Positions 1 to 12,579 of a stretch of DNA of 64,000 nucleotides are shown here, piece after piece (position 1 is the stretch's first letter; every line of letters begins with the position of its first letter). Source of the DNA: Halictus rubicundus (taxonomy: Eukaryota; Arthropoda; Insecta; Hymenoptera; Halictidae); contig NC_135149.1 of assembly GCF_050948215.1 (NCBI RefSeq), positions 8,227,001 to 8,291,000 on the forward strand. The letters are read 5' to 3'. The notes below the pieces were generated by a model. The model was not told the DNA's origin. It ran no database searches and was given only the letters and a program-made list of their open reading frames with translations. The position numbers and the translations under genes are program-made.

Positions 1-780
1 AAACAAAACCGTAATGTTTCACTTTATAGACGTTTGGTAAAAGTTTCCCAATATTTTTTTATTTTATTAAAAATTATCGAGAATTATCGAGAAATATAGT
101 CTTATTTCTCATTTCTCGAGAAATGAAAAATCTTGAGAAATCAGGAATACTATACATACCTATAATACTATACTACATACTATATACCTTACAATTCTAA
201 GATGATGTTAACACATGCAAATTTTTTAAAAATTGTACAAATATTTAATATAACGTCACTTTATTTTCAACTGAGAGAGAATTATTTAATATATCAACTT
301 GAATGGTAATTTCACAATGACATTGCTATAACATTTAATGAAATAATCTTGTTGTCATCAATTTACATAAAAGCACATACGAAAAGCAATTTATTTAATT
401 GGCAAATTATAAAGCACTAACATAATTTGATCATGCTCAATATCATTCTTCTTCTCTTAAAAATGAAAAGTGATCCTTTAATTAAAAATGCTGTGAATGG
501 TTTCTTGCTAATTAATGCTTTAAGAGACTATATTTTCGGAATCACAATATATTTACACCTGCAATTCAGCTAATTAAAATCTAAAATTTATAATAAAAAT
601 ATGAAGATTGCATAAACTCATTTTTTTACATCCAATGCAACGCTCTCTTATAAATAAAATATTCGCAACAATTTCCGCCTCCACAACCAAGAAAACCATA
701 ACAACCTCCTGGTCGCAGCAGGTAAGGTTTCAAAACCCACGAAAAAGGTCCTAGGCAGGTTCCCTAAGCCAAAATCCTAA
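1..780. other. AT-rich intergenic sequence
   Basis: Low-complexity AT-rich DNA with no supported gene. Short runs resembling TTTCTCGAGAAATGA near 110-145 recur around 6480-6520, which suggests an old dispersed repeat, but I could not delimit it. Confidence 0.5.
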
Positions 781-1490
781 AATTCGAGCGAGCGCCTAAC
801 CCGTTCGTGTGCCAAATGGCTGTCAGTTAGTCGGGTCGATTTTTTCATAGCATCGAGGATCGGGAGAAAATTTTTTTCGATCTGCGTCGATCGTTTTGCG
901 CTTCGAGAAAGAATGAAGAAAAAACGCACCGAAACGTTTTCCCGACGCACCGAGGAGGGCCGAAAATTTTTTTCGATGTGCGTTTATTGAGCCCTCGATT
1001 TTTTTCTACTAACCTTTCGTCTTCGCGGAGCAGTAAACAAAAAAAAAAAGTGGAAGAGGAAACATCGAAAAATATACGCGGCGACACGGCTTTTTTTTCA
1101 CGGCCGTTGTTTTCGGCGACGAACGGCTGCAGCTGCAATTTTTCGAGATTTATCCTCGCCGACGACACGGAGAAATACGACCTCCCTCGTTACTTGCCCG
1201 CCGTAAACACGATCATACCCGTGACTTGCCGAGCCGAAACATTTGTCTCGCTGCTGAAAAATGGTATCCTGCAATTTTTCGTTTGACCTTTCTCTCCCCC
1301 GTGCTCGCCGTCAACGACGGTAAAAAAGCTGCCTTTAATTCGACCGTCGCGTCGGGGAAAAGGCCACTTCGCTTGTAATCGGGACCCGTAAAGGTGCCTC
1401 GAGCTCGCTAAACTTTTTTCCGGGCCACTCCCGACGCATAAGCGATTCGTAAATATAGTGCTGCGAAAGTCGCCTAAGTTGTAAATACGC
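780..1490. other. CpG-rich island, possible regulatory DNA
   Basis: This stretch is clearly richer in G, C and CpG than its flanks. It contains a 22-bp direct repeat with one mismatch (866-887 and 962-983, core GAAAATTTTTTTCGAT). Overlapping short open frames occur on both strands, as expected where CpG richness removes stop codons, and none resembles a known protein. A cis-regulatory or non-coding role is inference only. Confidence 0.35.
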
Positions 1491-1492
1491 TG

Positions 1493-1681
1493 CAGTGATT
1501 TCTCTATATATGTCGACAAGGCTTGGACGATAAACGTCGCGGAATTATCCCCACTACCGCGGGATATACCCCGTGAGCGGCCTCGGACGCCGAGGAGTGC
1601 AAACATAACACGGCTATGTTTCCTGGATGATACATGACGCTGGCAAGACCCGTGTTGTTGACATATATCGAGAATTCACTG
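1493..1681 (+). mobile_element. TA-flanked MITE (CAGTG-ended family), copy 1
   Basis: A 189-bp non-coding element with inverted ends: CAGTGATTTCTCTATATATG on the left, and on the right the reverse complement of CAGTGAATTCTCGATATATG. It is followed by TA; the left flank reads TG, probably a decayed TA. The interior (ATTATCCCCACTACCGCGGG, then GGACGCCGAGGAGTG) is shared with copies at 7410, 21622, 21910, 24339 and 57495. TA target sites and these ends fit a Tc1/mariner-superfamily (pogo/Tigger-like) MITE; the superfamily is inferred. Confidence 0.8.
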
Positions 1682-1683
1682 TA

Positions 1684-3453
1684 CTACTAAAAATTAAGAG
1701 GATGCGTACCTCTAAGCGGTTAAAAACTGAGAGAAACTCGACGAATTTGTAATCGTATAAAATTATTTTTCTTTAGAAGTTCGATATGTACATCTTATCG
1801 TATCATGTTTGTGTAGTATCGTTTCAAAATTTGAGCTACGCAGCTTTAACTAGAAGAACATGACAGCCATTTTCCTAAAGTCTGCAAGATAGTATACTAT
1901 TATATGTTAGAAATTTTCTCCTAGAGGGATGAAATTTTTAGTTACATTTTTCAATTTTGTATTAAACCAAGCAAAAATAATTAGTCCTTGTCGAAACCAA
2001 TTTTGAAAGAATCAAAATTGAAAAAGTTACATCTATTGGAACTCAAATATATAATTATGTATCTAAATTTTTCAGCTTGTTTTGGTCATAAAAAAAATCA
2101 GAAACAGTTCTTTTCAAGGTATGGGTTCCTCTAGTTCGATGTCCTCGGTATGAGGCAATTGTTGACAATTTTTTAAAAGAAAAGTATTGAGTATTGCAAT
2201 TTCAAATTTGGTGAGCCTATTAATTGATAATTGAAATTTTTATATTTATTTTTTCGATTTGACCACTACAATTTGAGACAGAGGAAGCTTAATAAGTGAA
2301 CGAAGCTTAATAAATTTTTATTTATTCGTGTGTTAATAAAATTATCGTCAATAGGTTCTACACTCTTACTTCGTTCTTCCATTTGTAAAATAATATATGT
2401 GCATGCAATAATTTATCCTAGATTGCAAAACTGATATCCGAAAAAAATGTTCAGTATATTCCAAAGCGATGCATCAAGTCCATAGAATTAATTTAACATA
2501 ATTTCCAAAATCTACATGGAGAAATAGTATACTTTAAAGTGTAGTTAAAAATACTGGGTGCACCAGATAATATTTCAAACTAAAAACCGACCTATCCGAG
2601 AGATGAATTGTATTTTTCGGGCTGATGTTAATTGCAGTTTTGTTCATGCGTAATATTTACAATACGCGGCAGACTTCCGTAAACAAAGTTTTATATTTAA
2701 ATTTGTTTCCAGGCAATAAAATTTTTCATTACATGTCGGGAGAGGACCGCGGATAGGTACTGATGCGTGTGAGCGTGTATGTGTATGCAAATCCTGCAAA
2801 ATACTATTACGCGATGAAAATGCTGGAAACTCGATTTTCGTTTCGGCCGAAACGTTTTCGCGTGCCCAGGGAGAATTCGATGGAATACACGCCAGGGAAA
2901 TTTATCGTCGTTACAACGCGGTTGCAAAAGTTAGACCGGAGAGCGCTGATACGGACCAATGTAGTTTTTTCTATATTGGTTTTTCAGGAAATTTTATTCT
3001 TCGCTATGTGCTCGCGTGAATTATTGGTTTTTCTAGAATTTCCTTCATTGTCGTTCTGTGGAGGTCGAGCTGCGCGGCTTCAATAATTTTATTTTGCGCG
3101 CGGAATTCGTTCTAAATAACAATTGCGGGTCCGCTGAAACAGGATTGAAACGTGGTTGCTGTAATCTTTTTTTTTCTTCCCTATACCTGAAGCTACTACG
3201 TGTGTGAACAATACACAATATCCTATCGGAAAGGAACTCAAAATTATTTGAAACGTGGAATTTGGTTTCGTGTATCAATTAATTTAATAAAAAAAAAATA
3301 AATACTATTCAATTAGTTTCTAAGCTAAACATGCACCTTATAAGTAGACTGATTTTTATGCATTTATGACAAAAATGACTGTAAAGATATTAGAAGAAAT
3401 TATTAAAATCGGAAATACATTTTTATATAATTTCTGTTTCTTAGAATTAATAT
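1684..3453. other. AT-rich intergenic sequence
   Basis: No gene is supported here. The short open frames around 2700-3280 overlap on opposite strands and have no recognisable domains. Confidence 0.45.
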
Positions 3454-3742
3454 AAGGGTGTCCCAAAAATGTTGTACTTCCTTGAAAGGCGTGATTCCCG
3501 AGGTGATTTGAAGTAATTTGTTCCTTTGCGGAAATGTTCAACGTGGCTTTGTTAAAGAGTTATTAACGAAAAACACGGAGTCGGAGTTGGGATCCGTCCG
3601 CTGTAGCCGCGCTCTGATTGGTTCGTGTATTTCATAATAATTCCTCAACAAAGCCACGAAGAACATTTTCTCACAGGAAAAAGTTACTTTAAATGACCTT
3701 GGGAATCGCCCCTTTCAAGGAAGTACAACATTTTACACCCTG
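3454..3742 (+). mobile_element. MITE with AGGGTGTCCC inverted ends, copy 1
   Basis: A roughly 289-bp element whose two ends are inverted repeats of about 35 bp (AGGGTGTCCCAAAAATG then TTGTACTTCCTTGAAAGG). The middle contains GTAGCCGCGCTCTGATTGGT, which is also present in the copy at 37037-38226. No transposase is encoded. The family is Tc1/mariner-like by its TA flanks in the other copy. Confidence 0.8.
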
Positions 3743-3827
3743 TAAAAAATATTTATCTTGCAAGAATATTTAAGTAACAGCATACTAGTAATTCTTCAAA
3801 TAAGATGACATTAAAAGTTCAAATGTA

Positions 3828-4450
3828 ATTAAGACGGACTAACAAATATAAAATAATTTTTCCTAGCCCTGTACGGATTCCTAACGCCATACAGATAGTC
3901 CTGAAAATGTGTGATTGTGAATTTTTAATTGCTATGAAAATACTTCTAAGATTTCTTGCTAGAATTTCTTCGAAGAAGGCGCAAGATAATAGTAAGGAGT
4001 GTAAAGGGTAGTTGTCGTCGAGAAAACTCACACAATAGTTCATATCATTGGCAGTGCAATAAGATTGTTAGTGACTTAGGTGAACTATTTATGGATCAAT
4101 TGCATGCGCCCTACGTTTTTCGTTTTAAATCTTACAAGTATTTTCATAGCAATTAAAAATTCACAATCACAAATTTTCAGGACTATCTGTATGGGGCCAG
4201 GAAAAATTATTTTATACTTTTTAGTCTGTCTTAAAAACGTGGTATAATAAAAAAATTTTTATTCAAATAATTATTTTCTGCTTTTTAGTCTTGTGTGTGT
4301 TGTCATCCAAATCCGAGCTATGTTTAAAGTTTCAAGTCTCTAACTCATCGGGAAGTTAGTTTAAAATCAATTGCAAAATTTGTACCGAACAGACAAACAG
4401 ACAGACAAAAAAGCGAGCTAATAATAAAAACGTGGTAAAATAGGAAAAAC
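3828..4450 (+). repeat. Dispersed repeat with long inverted arms, copy 1
   Basis: About 620 bp. Arms at about 3830-3960 and 4130-4245 are inverted copies of each other (core AAAATAATTTTTCCTAGCCC). The 3' part (about 4290-4440) carries a further shared block including GAACAGACAAACAGACAGAC. The whole unit recurs in opposite orientation at 50325-50940. Short frames inside are shadows of the repeat. Probably a non-autonomous DNA transposon; the class is unknown. Confidence 0.7.
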
Positions 4451-4519
4451 ATTTATGCTACATTATTTTCATCTGGTTACAACGATTAAGAAAGGAAATA
4501 AATATCTAAATAGGTTCTG

Positions 4520-4580
4520 CTGTCTCACAATCAATGCGGACAATTTTATTTTGCATAAAAATCCGCAATCTAGTTACGCT
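4520..4580 (+). repeat. Dispersed ~55-nt hairpin motif, full-length copy
   Basis: The sequence AATGCGGACAATTTTATTTT runs into GCATAAAAATCCGCAATCTA. GCGGA at 4536-4540 pairs with TCCGC at 4562-4566, and the AT-rich inner arms also pair. It is the best-formed copy of a motif seen about 20 times in the window (see findings). I do not recognise it as a named repeat. Confidence 0.65.
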
Positions 4581-4789
4581 CTGCTGCTCGAGGGTTGATA
4601 CAAAAATATATATTTTGTATAGAGATCAGCAGTCAACTCACAATTCTTCAAACGAGTTCACATTAGGAGCATACAATGTATAATCTAATCGATTCCGCCT
4701 CATAACTGAACCATGTTAAACTCCTCCGAGTTTAGCAACGTTAGGTCGCAAAGCAGAAGTAAAAAAAGCAGGTAATGAGAAGCGTAAAA

Positions 4790-5785
4790 AATTATATTTC
4801 TGGCCAACACGCGACGGTGGATTTTCGGTCGGGGCGGTGACATTTGCTTATAATTAAACGCCTATGGCAGTGGCGCGGTCTAACCAGAGACAACTATGTA
4901 AACCGGAGTGTTAAATATTCAGCGCGTCGGCGAAATTGCCACGGTTTCGCCTAGGAGGTACAAAAAGGCAACAGTCGTCTTCGGAACGAATGCAAATCGG
5001 AGCTGGAGAGGCGATCGTTTCACGACAATTATCGAGTTCCCCGATATGCGCTACGCCGCACACGACGCGACCAGTGTCCGGTGCGTGCGCCGTGCAGTCT
5101 AAAACGCATTTCTAATCACCGAACGAGAACCAGTTCGACGGAACTGCACGAAATATGCAACGGTAGAGAAGACGGCAGGCCATCTGTGCGCAGGGCTCGA
5201 GAGACCCTTTCATGCGCATCATTATGCGCGATTCCGCGCAGGACCCGCGGCCACTTTCCTTTATTGAATGTAACAACGACGGAAACACGTCCGGACTCCC
5301 AGGACGGCCGGTTCTAATTGGCCGAAAAAAGGGGAAGCCTATTCGCCGTGAAGTCGATTTTATTTGTCGAACCTAACCGTACCACGGCACGGGATTAGCG
5401 TGGCTCTCCGAGTATCTGACTACCCTTGCGGCGGTGTTTGCTTAACCGATAATAGAGCGAAATTGTTGGCCTGTCAGTCAGCGATCGCAACACGCACATA
5501 CAGACGGATAATGTGCGCGCCGTTTTTATTACTCGCCTCGGGCCCGCAAATAGAACACGTTCGACAGGACGATAGCATCGGAATGGCACATCCGGGCTCG
5601 TGCTGCTCCATTTTTAAAAAAACTACACGTGAAACCGTAGCGTCGCGATGCACACCTCCTCCGAAATGCACAATGCAGTCTAGACGGAGAAAACTCCGAG
5701 CTCGTTTCATGTTACTCATGGTAGGCCGCGGATTTTGTACATTTATGGCACACATGACTTCTATTCCCTACCTGGTATACATGGG
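4790..5785. other. CpG-rich island upstream of hairy
   Basis: About 1 kb of CpG-rich sequence. Open frames up to 143 codons overlap in several phases and on both strands, with no domain, convincing codon bias or splice pattern, so I treat them as composition artefacts. It contains CCGGTTCTAAT at 5308-5318, a word also found in islands at 14016 and 22835. A candidate cis-regulatory module by position and composition only. Confidence 0.35.
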
Positions 5786-5789
5786 ACAA

Positions 5790-6600
5790 TCGTAAACTGA
5801 AACGCACAAAGTCCGGTTTAGATTGTCCAATTTGAATTTTTAATTAATAGTCTGTTGTTTCTTCTATTACAATATTTCTGATAATTTTTAATAAAATAAA
5901 CAAATATTGGGAAACTTATAATATTTGGAATATTGTTAATAATATTTATCGAAAGGGCAAAAAACTTTAATTCAGTGTTTATTCCTGTTCAATATGTACA
6001 TAACTTTAAAACCCAGGAAAAAGTGGACGCTAAATATAACCGATAAATGTATTTATTTAAAACAAAACTTTTATAAAGTGAAACTACGTTTTTGTTTTGA
6101 AATGACTTCTTAAGAAGCATAATGCGTCTAATGTAGGATCAGACAATTTTCTTTTTTTTTTTTTAACAAAATCTATGGTCGTAGAAAAATTTCTTTCATT
6201 TTGTGTGGATGTTGGCTTTATCGTATACAAAACATCCAAAAGTTGCTGAAGATTGGGTGTCCTTTTGGGTGTGCATTACCTCGCATCGATATGCATTTGC
6301 AACAATTATTATAAATTTTCACATTGCAAACATGCATACGTAGGCATTGATGTGCTGCCTGTAGATATGCTTATACGTACGCGATTGATTCGTAATATGC
6401 AATTTGATTTAACTGAAAATTCATTTCCGAAAACATGTTATAAAATAAATGAGATTCATAAGAATTTTCCTAGATTTAAGTTTCTCGAGAAATACTGGAA
6501 TTTCTCGAGAAATGAGAAATAATAAATTATACTCGAGAAGGAACACTAGTCGTACCGTCTTAGCAAAGTGTTCAACGAACGCTAACCGAGTCAAATTTTC
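5790..6600. other. AT-rich intergenic sequence
   Basis: No gene seen. It includes two nearby TTTCTCGAGAAAT-type palindromes at about 6480-6515, similar to 110-145. Confidence 0.45.
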
Positions 6601-6604
6601 GCAT

Positions 6605-7601
6605 ACAGTGTTTACTATATACAGTAAAGCTACAGTAATGCTTTACTTACAGTAATGCTTAGTAGAGCTTATAGTAAATGTCGAAGCTTATAGTAAATAT
6701 TAATAAGTACGTCGATATAGATGCACTTGTGCGTATTCTTTTCATAATTGTGTGTCAACTTCAGAGTTTCTCTAGGCAATAATAAACGAATAATGTACAG
6801 ATTATTTGGCATGAGAACCCACAGTCTACTTATACATTGATATTTCGTTTATCCAATATAATTATTTTTACATTACGTACAATATGCATATACAATGTAC
6901 GAATGAACTGTTAGGGTCGCTTTTGCATGGAAAAAGTAAATTTTTGACACACTGACTTCCACACGAGTGCATATAAAAGTCACATAAAATCATACGAAAA
7001 TGAAGAACAAACGAAAATTTATTGCAACAATCACTTTTGGTAAGGCCTTTGCACCTGGTAGACTCCAATCAATGTTGGTTTACTGAAACAACTGTTTTTC
7101 AATTTAATAAGAGAATTGTGTCACTCATATATGACCGACGTGGCGGTCAAAGTGTTCAATAAATACCTTGTTTATTATTGGTCTGCGGATTTGATGCATT
7201 TAGATGAAAAATGTGCTGAACTGCAAAACAGTGAAAATATTCTGAGAATTTAACTGTTGTCTTATTTTCGACTTACAAAAATGATTAAGAAAATAAATAA
7301 ATTGTAAACGTAGCTCGACTATTTTGCAGTCAATATAGACAATTTTTATTTTGCATCCGTAGTCTACTCACTATTCTTTTATGGGGTATCGATGCGTGCG
7401 AATTGCGAACAGAGTGTTTACTCTATATATGTCCCAAATGCCTGGCCGATAAAACTCCCAGAACTATCCCCACTGTCGCGAGATATAATCGACCTTGGTC
7501 GCCGAGGAGTGTCAGATCGCGTGGATCAAACAATAGTATCTCCTGGCCGATATATGTCCGTGGCTAGACCCGTGTTTGGGATATATATCGAGTAAACACT
7601 G
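6605..7601 (+). mobile_element. ~1-kb TIR repeat, copy A
   Basis: It starts with TA then CAGTGTTTACTATATA at 6605 and ends with the inverse, GAGTAAACACTG then TA, at about 7601. From about 6645 to 7450 it is nearly identical to 20857-21660; I see only about eight differences, mostly transitions. A Cys-rich 66-codon frame on the minus strand (6868-7068) is open in both copies but matches nothing I know and is probably incidental. The 3' end is a CAGTG-family MITE. Confidence 0.75.
7410..7601 (+). mobile_element. CAGTG-ended MITE, copy 2
   Basis: About 190 bp with inner ends GTTTACTCTATATATGTC and (inverted) GTTTACTCGATATATATC, and the family interior ACTATCCCCACTGTCGCG. Followed by TA. It is physically fused to the 3' side of the repeat beginning at 6605, exactly as at 21622. 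Confidence 0.7.
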
Positions 7602-7639
7602 TACACTCCTAGGTTTCCTGTCCATTGTGGAAACAATTT

Positions 7640-8280
7640 TTTCATTGTCTGTACGCGCACGTTGGCTATAAAATTCTCTTTATCCGACCCAGTTATGGCC
7701 TTCTGGGAGATCGCAGCGAGCGAGGAACCAACCGCATCGGACAGAGCCGAGGGAGGATTACAGGAAAACAGCCGCGGTTTTCACGAAATCAGATTACCCT
7801 GCGACTCGGACGTCGGTTTGTCCAGGTATTTCTGCTCTTTGTATGGCTCCTTTATTTTTCCTACGGGGTATAATAAAGGACGGGAAGCGGGAATGGACGC
7901 CAGACACCCTAATCTGATATTTCGGCGCAAGGGGAGCGAATATTAATGTTCGTTTGCTGCGGGCAAAGCCGGTGCCGCTCTCTCTCTCTTTTATCCGGCC
8001 ACCAGCAGAGACGTACGTAATCTACCGGCACCCCATAAAGCTAATGAGTCATACGGGGTTCATGGGCGCCATAGATAGCCGGGGAAACAGGTATACTGCC
8101 AAGACGGGACTAATAATGCTCAAGAAACTATGCCATTTGGATTACGATCGCCCTCGATGCACCGTCTACCGTTAATTTCCGACTCGTTAAATAAATCCCT
8201 GCGTATTCTGGATTTTATGTCCTACCCTACCCCCTGATTAGCCCCTCGGGTGATGAACGACCATTAGGACAGGCACCTTC
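7640..8280. other. Moderately GC-rich island
   Basis: A GC-enriched stretch with several overlapping short frames (60-95 codons) and no recognisable protein. Possibly conserved non-coding DNA; nothing firmer can be said from sequence alone. Confidence 0.3.
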
Positions 8281-8289
8281 TTTGTTTCT

Positions 8290-10550
8290 TGAGAACCGTG
8301 CAACTATACATTTCTTCCCACTTCCTAAATTACTACTTTGAAATCGACGAAATTCGCAGAAGAAAAATCTGTTTATTACTTTCAGTATAAGAATTTGTAC
8401 AGGATATTTTAATTTGGTTAAATTAATAGGTATAATAGTCTATACTCGCTAGATCAATATAGAAAAATATTACTCGCTTAGAGATACAAAATTGCAAATG
8501 CAAAGTGTTTTTATTCGAACAGAGAAAAATTACGAACTTCGAAGCTCTGTATTTTATAAACAAATTCGAAATCGATGAAACGGTGACTTAAACATGTCCT
8601 ATTTTTGTGTGAACTATATCACACGCCATTTCCAAGAAGATCCATCACGCCGATCGCCGAGAATGATCCATTTGCCGTATGACGACTGAATAACTGAATA
8701 ATAGACGCAGATAATGAAAGAACAATTGTTATTAATAGACCAACTCGACAAAACTTCAGTAACTTTAAGAAGCGAGCATGGTTTTAGCACAATATCTTCC
8801 GCCATCCTTATCGCGAAATTTACGAGCGCATACAGCGTCGTGATTTAAATCGCATCTCCATTTAAACCGAATGGATTGGAGTTTAGCTGTATTTAGCATT
8901 GTAAATAAAGCTTGCTCAATCGTCGTTAAAATTTTTCTGTGAATGATTTACGAGTAGTGCCGGCATAAAGAACATCGAGGCAAAACAACGCGGAGAGAAA
9001 TGTTTCTCGGAACGAGAATGGCGTGGAATCAAAGTGGCTCCGATGGATATCGCGGCGTAATCTATTTTATCAGATCGCTCGAGTGTTATAAACACGTGGT
9101 CTGCTGCTCGGTGGCTGATTCGAAGTCCCCGATAGTCGAATTCGAACGAAGCACGTGACTCTGGTGAGCGATTCGTCGTGCGATTCTTATCGAAGGTGGA
9201 ACGGAGAGATAAAGATGTGCCTTGACCAAAAACTTGTTAACAAAAACGCGATCGTCACCTGCATCGTAGATAAGTGGAAAACAATTTTTTTTTTCTTTAA
9301 TCAATGTAAATCCAGGAATTACAGGAATTCGTGCCGCTGAATTTTGTTCGTGTAGCATTGCCTGCAACTTCTGCCTCAACTAACGATCAGTTCTAATCGT
9401 AATTGTTTGCAGCGATAACTTTCAATGTTACGCACACGACACGCAAAATTTATAATGAGATTAGCATCAACCGTGTACTATAAAAGTATTACGATCCTTA
9501 TCTGCGGACTGTCTAGACGTTTCTAAGTGACTCATAGAGACCGTGAGTCTATGAAACGCTCGCTCGCGGAAACACGTGAGAAATGTGCCGTAGTTTTGCC
9601 GATTACGCAAACTCGCGAATGCTAAAGTAGTAAGCGGATTGAAATTTTGCGTTTGCTTAATGGAGGATCGTAAAATTAAACTACTTCTGTAGCTAGAACT
9701 TTATAGAAGTTGAATTTTAGATAAAACTGATAAAACGTAGAATTTATAATGATAATGTAGTTAAATCAATAAATGGAACTTTCTATTTCCCGACGCTGTT
9801 CGAAAAATCGAGCGTACCTGAAGCGGGGAAACAAGTTTCGACGTTCATCGCCAGATGGGAGCACACTATCGGTGCACGCTGGCTATTCAATCCTGGCTGT
9901 CTTTCAATATTTAAACTACTAACCGATAGTCTTGTAATTGTATCTTTTATTACTGTTATTTTTAAAAATTTATTTCTAAAATATTTTTATGAAATAACAG
10001 TTTGAAATTTTAATTCGAACTATTTTCGAATAATCTACATTACATATGAATATTAGATTTTAATAACTAGTGTGGCCCAATTACAGGATTAACGAAATCG
10101 CGTTTGGCGTCGTTACATTTTTATTAGTATATTGTTAAAATGCTATTACTGTACAGTAAAAAAATTTGTATAAAGATTGCTTATTTTCAAGTCCCAGCGT
10201 AAAACTGATGATGATGAAAGTACGGAATAAAATTTGCAATTTTTTTAATTGAATATGCAGTCTATGTAATTATAACTAGAATAAAATTAAGCTGTCACTT
10301 TGGGAGAGGTGATCGCAATAAAGGTATCGTTTTCCACCTAAAAATGAATCATGTTTGAAAAATTAAACTATTTTTCGTTTGACCGAACAAGATTTTGTCT
10401 CAACAAAACTCTTTTCGTATCTAGTTATCCGCAGAAAACTTTCTAAATTCTAAATCGTGTTCGCAAACGAACCAGCAATCCACTCGCTTTCTCCAAACAC
10501 AATAAAAAGAATATAAATATTGCCAAGGGTTTAAGAACATTCTACAGTGT
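8290..10550. other. Intergenic sequence, mixed composition
   Basis: AT-rich DNA with a modest GC rise near 8930-9200 and 9820-9900. No gene, RNA gene or transposon end is supported. Confidence 0.4.
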
Positions 10551-10706
10551 CCGATACCGTCGAATGCATCTAGGCAGCGTTTCCCAGTGCCGGTTGCACT
10601 CGAAACGCGACTCGATTCTCGCATGGCGTCTAGTGCACTCCAATTACATTCTCAATATCCATGGTGCGGCCAAAGTGTACCCTCGATTCTCATCGAGGGA
10701 ATAGCC

Positions 10707-10788
10707 GATGCACTTACGGCGCGCACCCAATTTTCCCTGAGGCCCAGTGCACTCGAAATGCATTCTACCGGGGAGGTCACAGGTATCT
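10707..10788 (+). repeat. Direct repeat, upstream copy (partner 11427-11508)
   Basis: An about 80-bp block aligns without gaps to the block exactly 720 bp downstream. The shared cores are TGCACTCGAAATGCATTCT and CGGGGAGGTCACAG. A partial third copy of the TGCACTCGAAA core lies near 10593-10607. Unclassified. Confidence 0.65.
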
Positions 10789-11399
10789 GATTTTTCTCCC
10801 TTACACATTCTATGGGACCCTTACACAATCTTCATCGATTGACGAGCCAATGACATCGTCAGTTGCTTGCTCTTCAACGTTACAGTCTGTCAAATCCAAC
10901 TTAACATTTCAACTGAATAAAACTTTACAAAAAGCTAGCTCTTTCAAACTAAACGCATAAAATCCACAGTCTAGTTATACGCATATCGTATTATAGGCGC
11001 AATTAGTGTTGCTGTGTATTAGCAAAATGTACTGTTGACATTTTACAAGAGGGTAGAATTAACGCAATTTCAATTTATATTAAAAGGGACATTTGAAAAA
11101 AAGGAGTCACAAAACTATATGTTCTCGTGATTCTGATTTTTTCAAAATTATACACGTTCCTAAATCAGAACGAGAATTTGTTTAAATAAAAGGACGCTTC
11201 ATTCAGTGCAGCCCTATTTCCCAATTCTTATGTGATAAATTTCTAAAATCCATTGCTTCCTAACTAATTAAAAAAATCTCAACGTAATTTAGAAACATTT
11301 TTTCCCGAAATTCGTGTAAAATCGACAGTTCTGTATTGAAACGACAATTCCAACTTTGCTCGAGCTTATTGCAGTATTTGGAAAATGTACAAAATTTTG

Positions 11400-12420
11400 G
11401 TCTGCGTCGACGGTCTAGGTCTAGAAGACGCATGTACGTCGCGCACCGAATTTTCCCGGTGCCCGGCTGCACTCGAAATGCATTCTCCCGGGGAGGTCAC
11501 AGATATCCGCCTCCCCGTCACGCCGCACGCTTTTTCTCCCCCACGCATTCCACGGGATCGAGTGGCCCTGGAGGGCCGCGACCCACGCGCCGCGAGCCGC
11601 CGCGCCGCTCGACCGCTCAAAGTCGAATGACGATCGCGCCCCCACCACCCACGCAACCGTCGCGCGCGGCACGCTCGTACTCAAGCCGATCCGGTGGTAG
11701 GGGACGGCGTCGGCCAATAGGATCGCGATCGTCGTACGCCGCATCGGTTCTCGGTCACGTGATTGGCGGCCGCCGATCGTGCATCTCTTTCTCGCGCGTA
11801 GTCGGCTAACGTCGCACTCGGGAGCGGCTTCTCCTCTCTTCGGGACGTCGCGCTCTCCTGCTCTTCCGTCCTCATCCTTGCATCACCCTTTCCTCGTCTC
11901 GCTTGCATCCCCACACGACCTTTTTCCCTTCCCCTGTCCCGCTCGCGACGACACGAGCACGATCCGCCAGCGGACATCCTCGTCGCACCCATCACGCTTC
12001 TACGAACTCCCGGGCTTGCTTCTCTCCCCCTCTCTTCGGGTCTCTCTCCGTCGCTCTCTCTCCTTTTGTTGCTCTCCCACTTTAGGCTCGCTTCCTACCC
12101 TTTGCCGAAGCGGTGGAGGTTCGCCGACTCGAATACTTGGCTGGCTTCGCTCGGCGCCGGAACCGTCGACGCGGGACCGACGATTATCTTTCCACGAGAC
12201 TTTGACACGTCTGTGCTCTCAACCGAAGATACCCGCTGATAACTGCGCAATGGGAGCTCGTGGCGCGGCGGATTCTTTTCGGAAGCGCGCCACTCCGAAA
12301 ACAGGAAACGCGACAGGAACCCGATCGCGCGGGGAAAAAGCGCATGCAATGTCTCTTCGGGACAATCATGTCTGGGATGCTACTCCACTTTGCTACCCGT
12401 GGTCCCGAATTCTTTAGCCT
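11400..12420. other. Strong CpG-rich island, possible promoter or enhancer
   Basis: The most GC-rich kilobase upstream of hairy. It has a CCAAT box (GGCCAATAGG near 11711) and an inverted CCAAT overlapping CACGTG (CACGTGATTGG from 11756), an arrangement typical of CpG promoters. The + strand from about 11810 to 12100 is strongly pyrimidine-rich (TC-rich). A 212-codon open frame (11779-12417) crosses this tract but has the Ser/Pro/Arg/Leu composition of translated TC-rich DNA and no domain. It could be an alternative upstream promoter, a lncRNA start or an enhancer. Confidence 0.4.
11427..11508 (+). repeat. Direct repeat, downstream copy (partner 10707-10788)
   Basis: The GC-rich partner of the upstream copy. 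It lies at the 5' edge of the 11.4-12.4 kb island, so the duplication may have carried part of a promoter or exon. Confidence 0.65.
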
Positions 12421-12579
12421 TTAGAACTCAAAGTCTGTTCAGGGATTCGGCAGTCTGCCTTTCCTGAGGAGTTAGATTGCTGTTGACTAGAAATGAGGAC
12501 TCGCGGTACAGTGTTTCTTGAAACAATGAATCCTGAATTCTGAATTTTTCATTTTGTTTGAACTTCAAAGTCTGTTTAA

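Noticed and set aside
6868..7068. 66-residue Cys-rich minus-strand frame, also at 21080-21280
   Set aside because: Preserved only because the two repeat copies are nearly identical. No start context, no family, and it lies inside a repeat.
11779..12417. 212-codon + strand frame
   Set aside because: The composition (Ser, Pro, Arg, Leu) is that of translated TC-rich DNA, other phases are also open, and no domain or splice-consistent continuation is seen.
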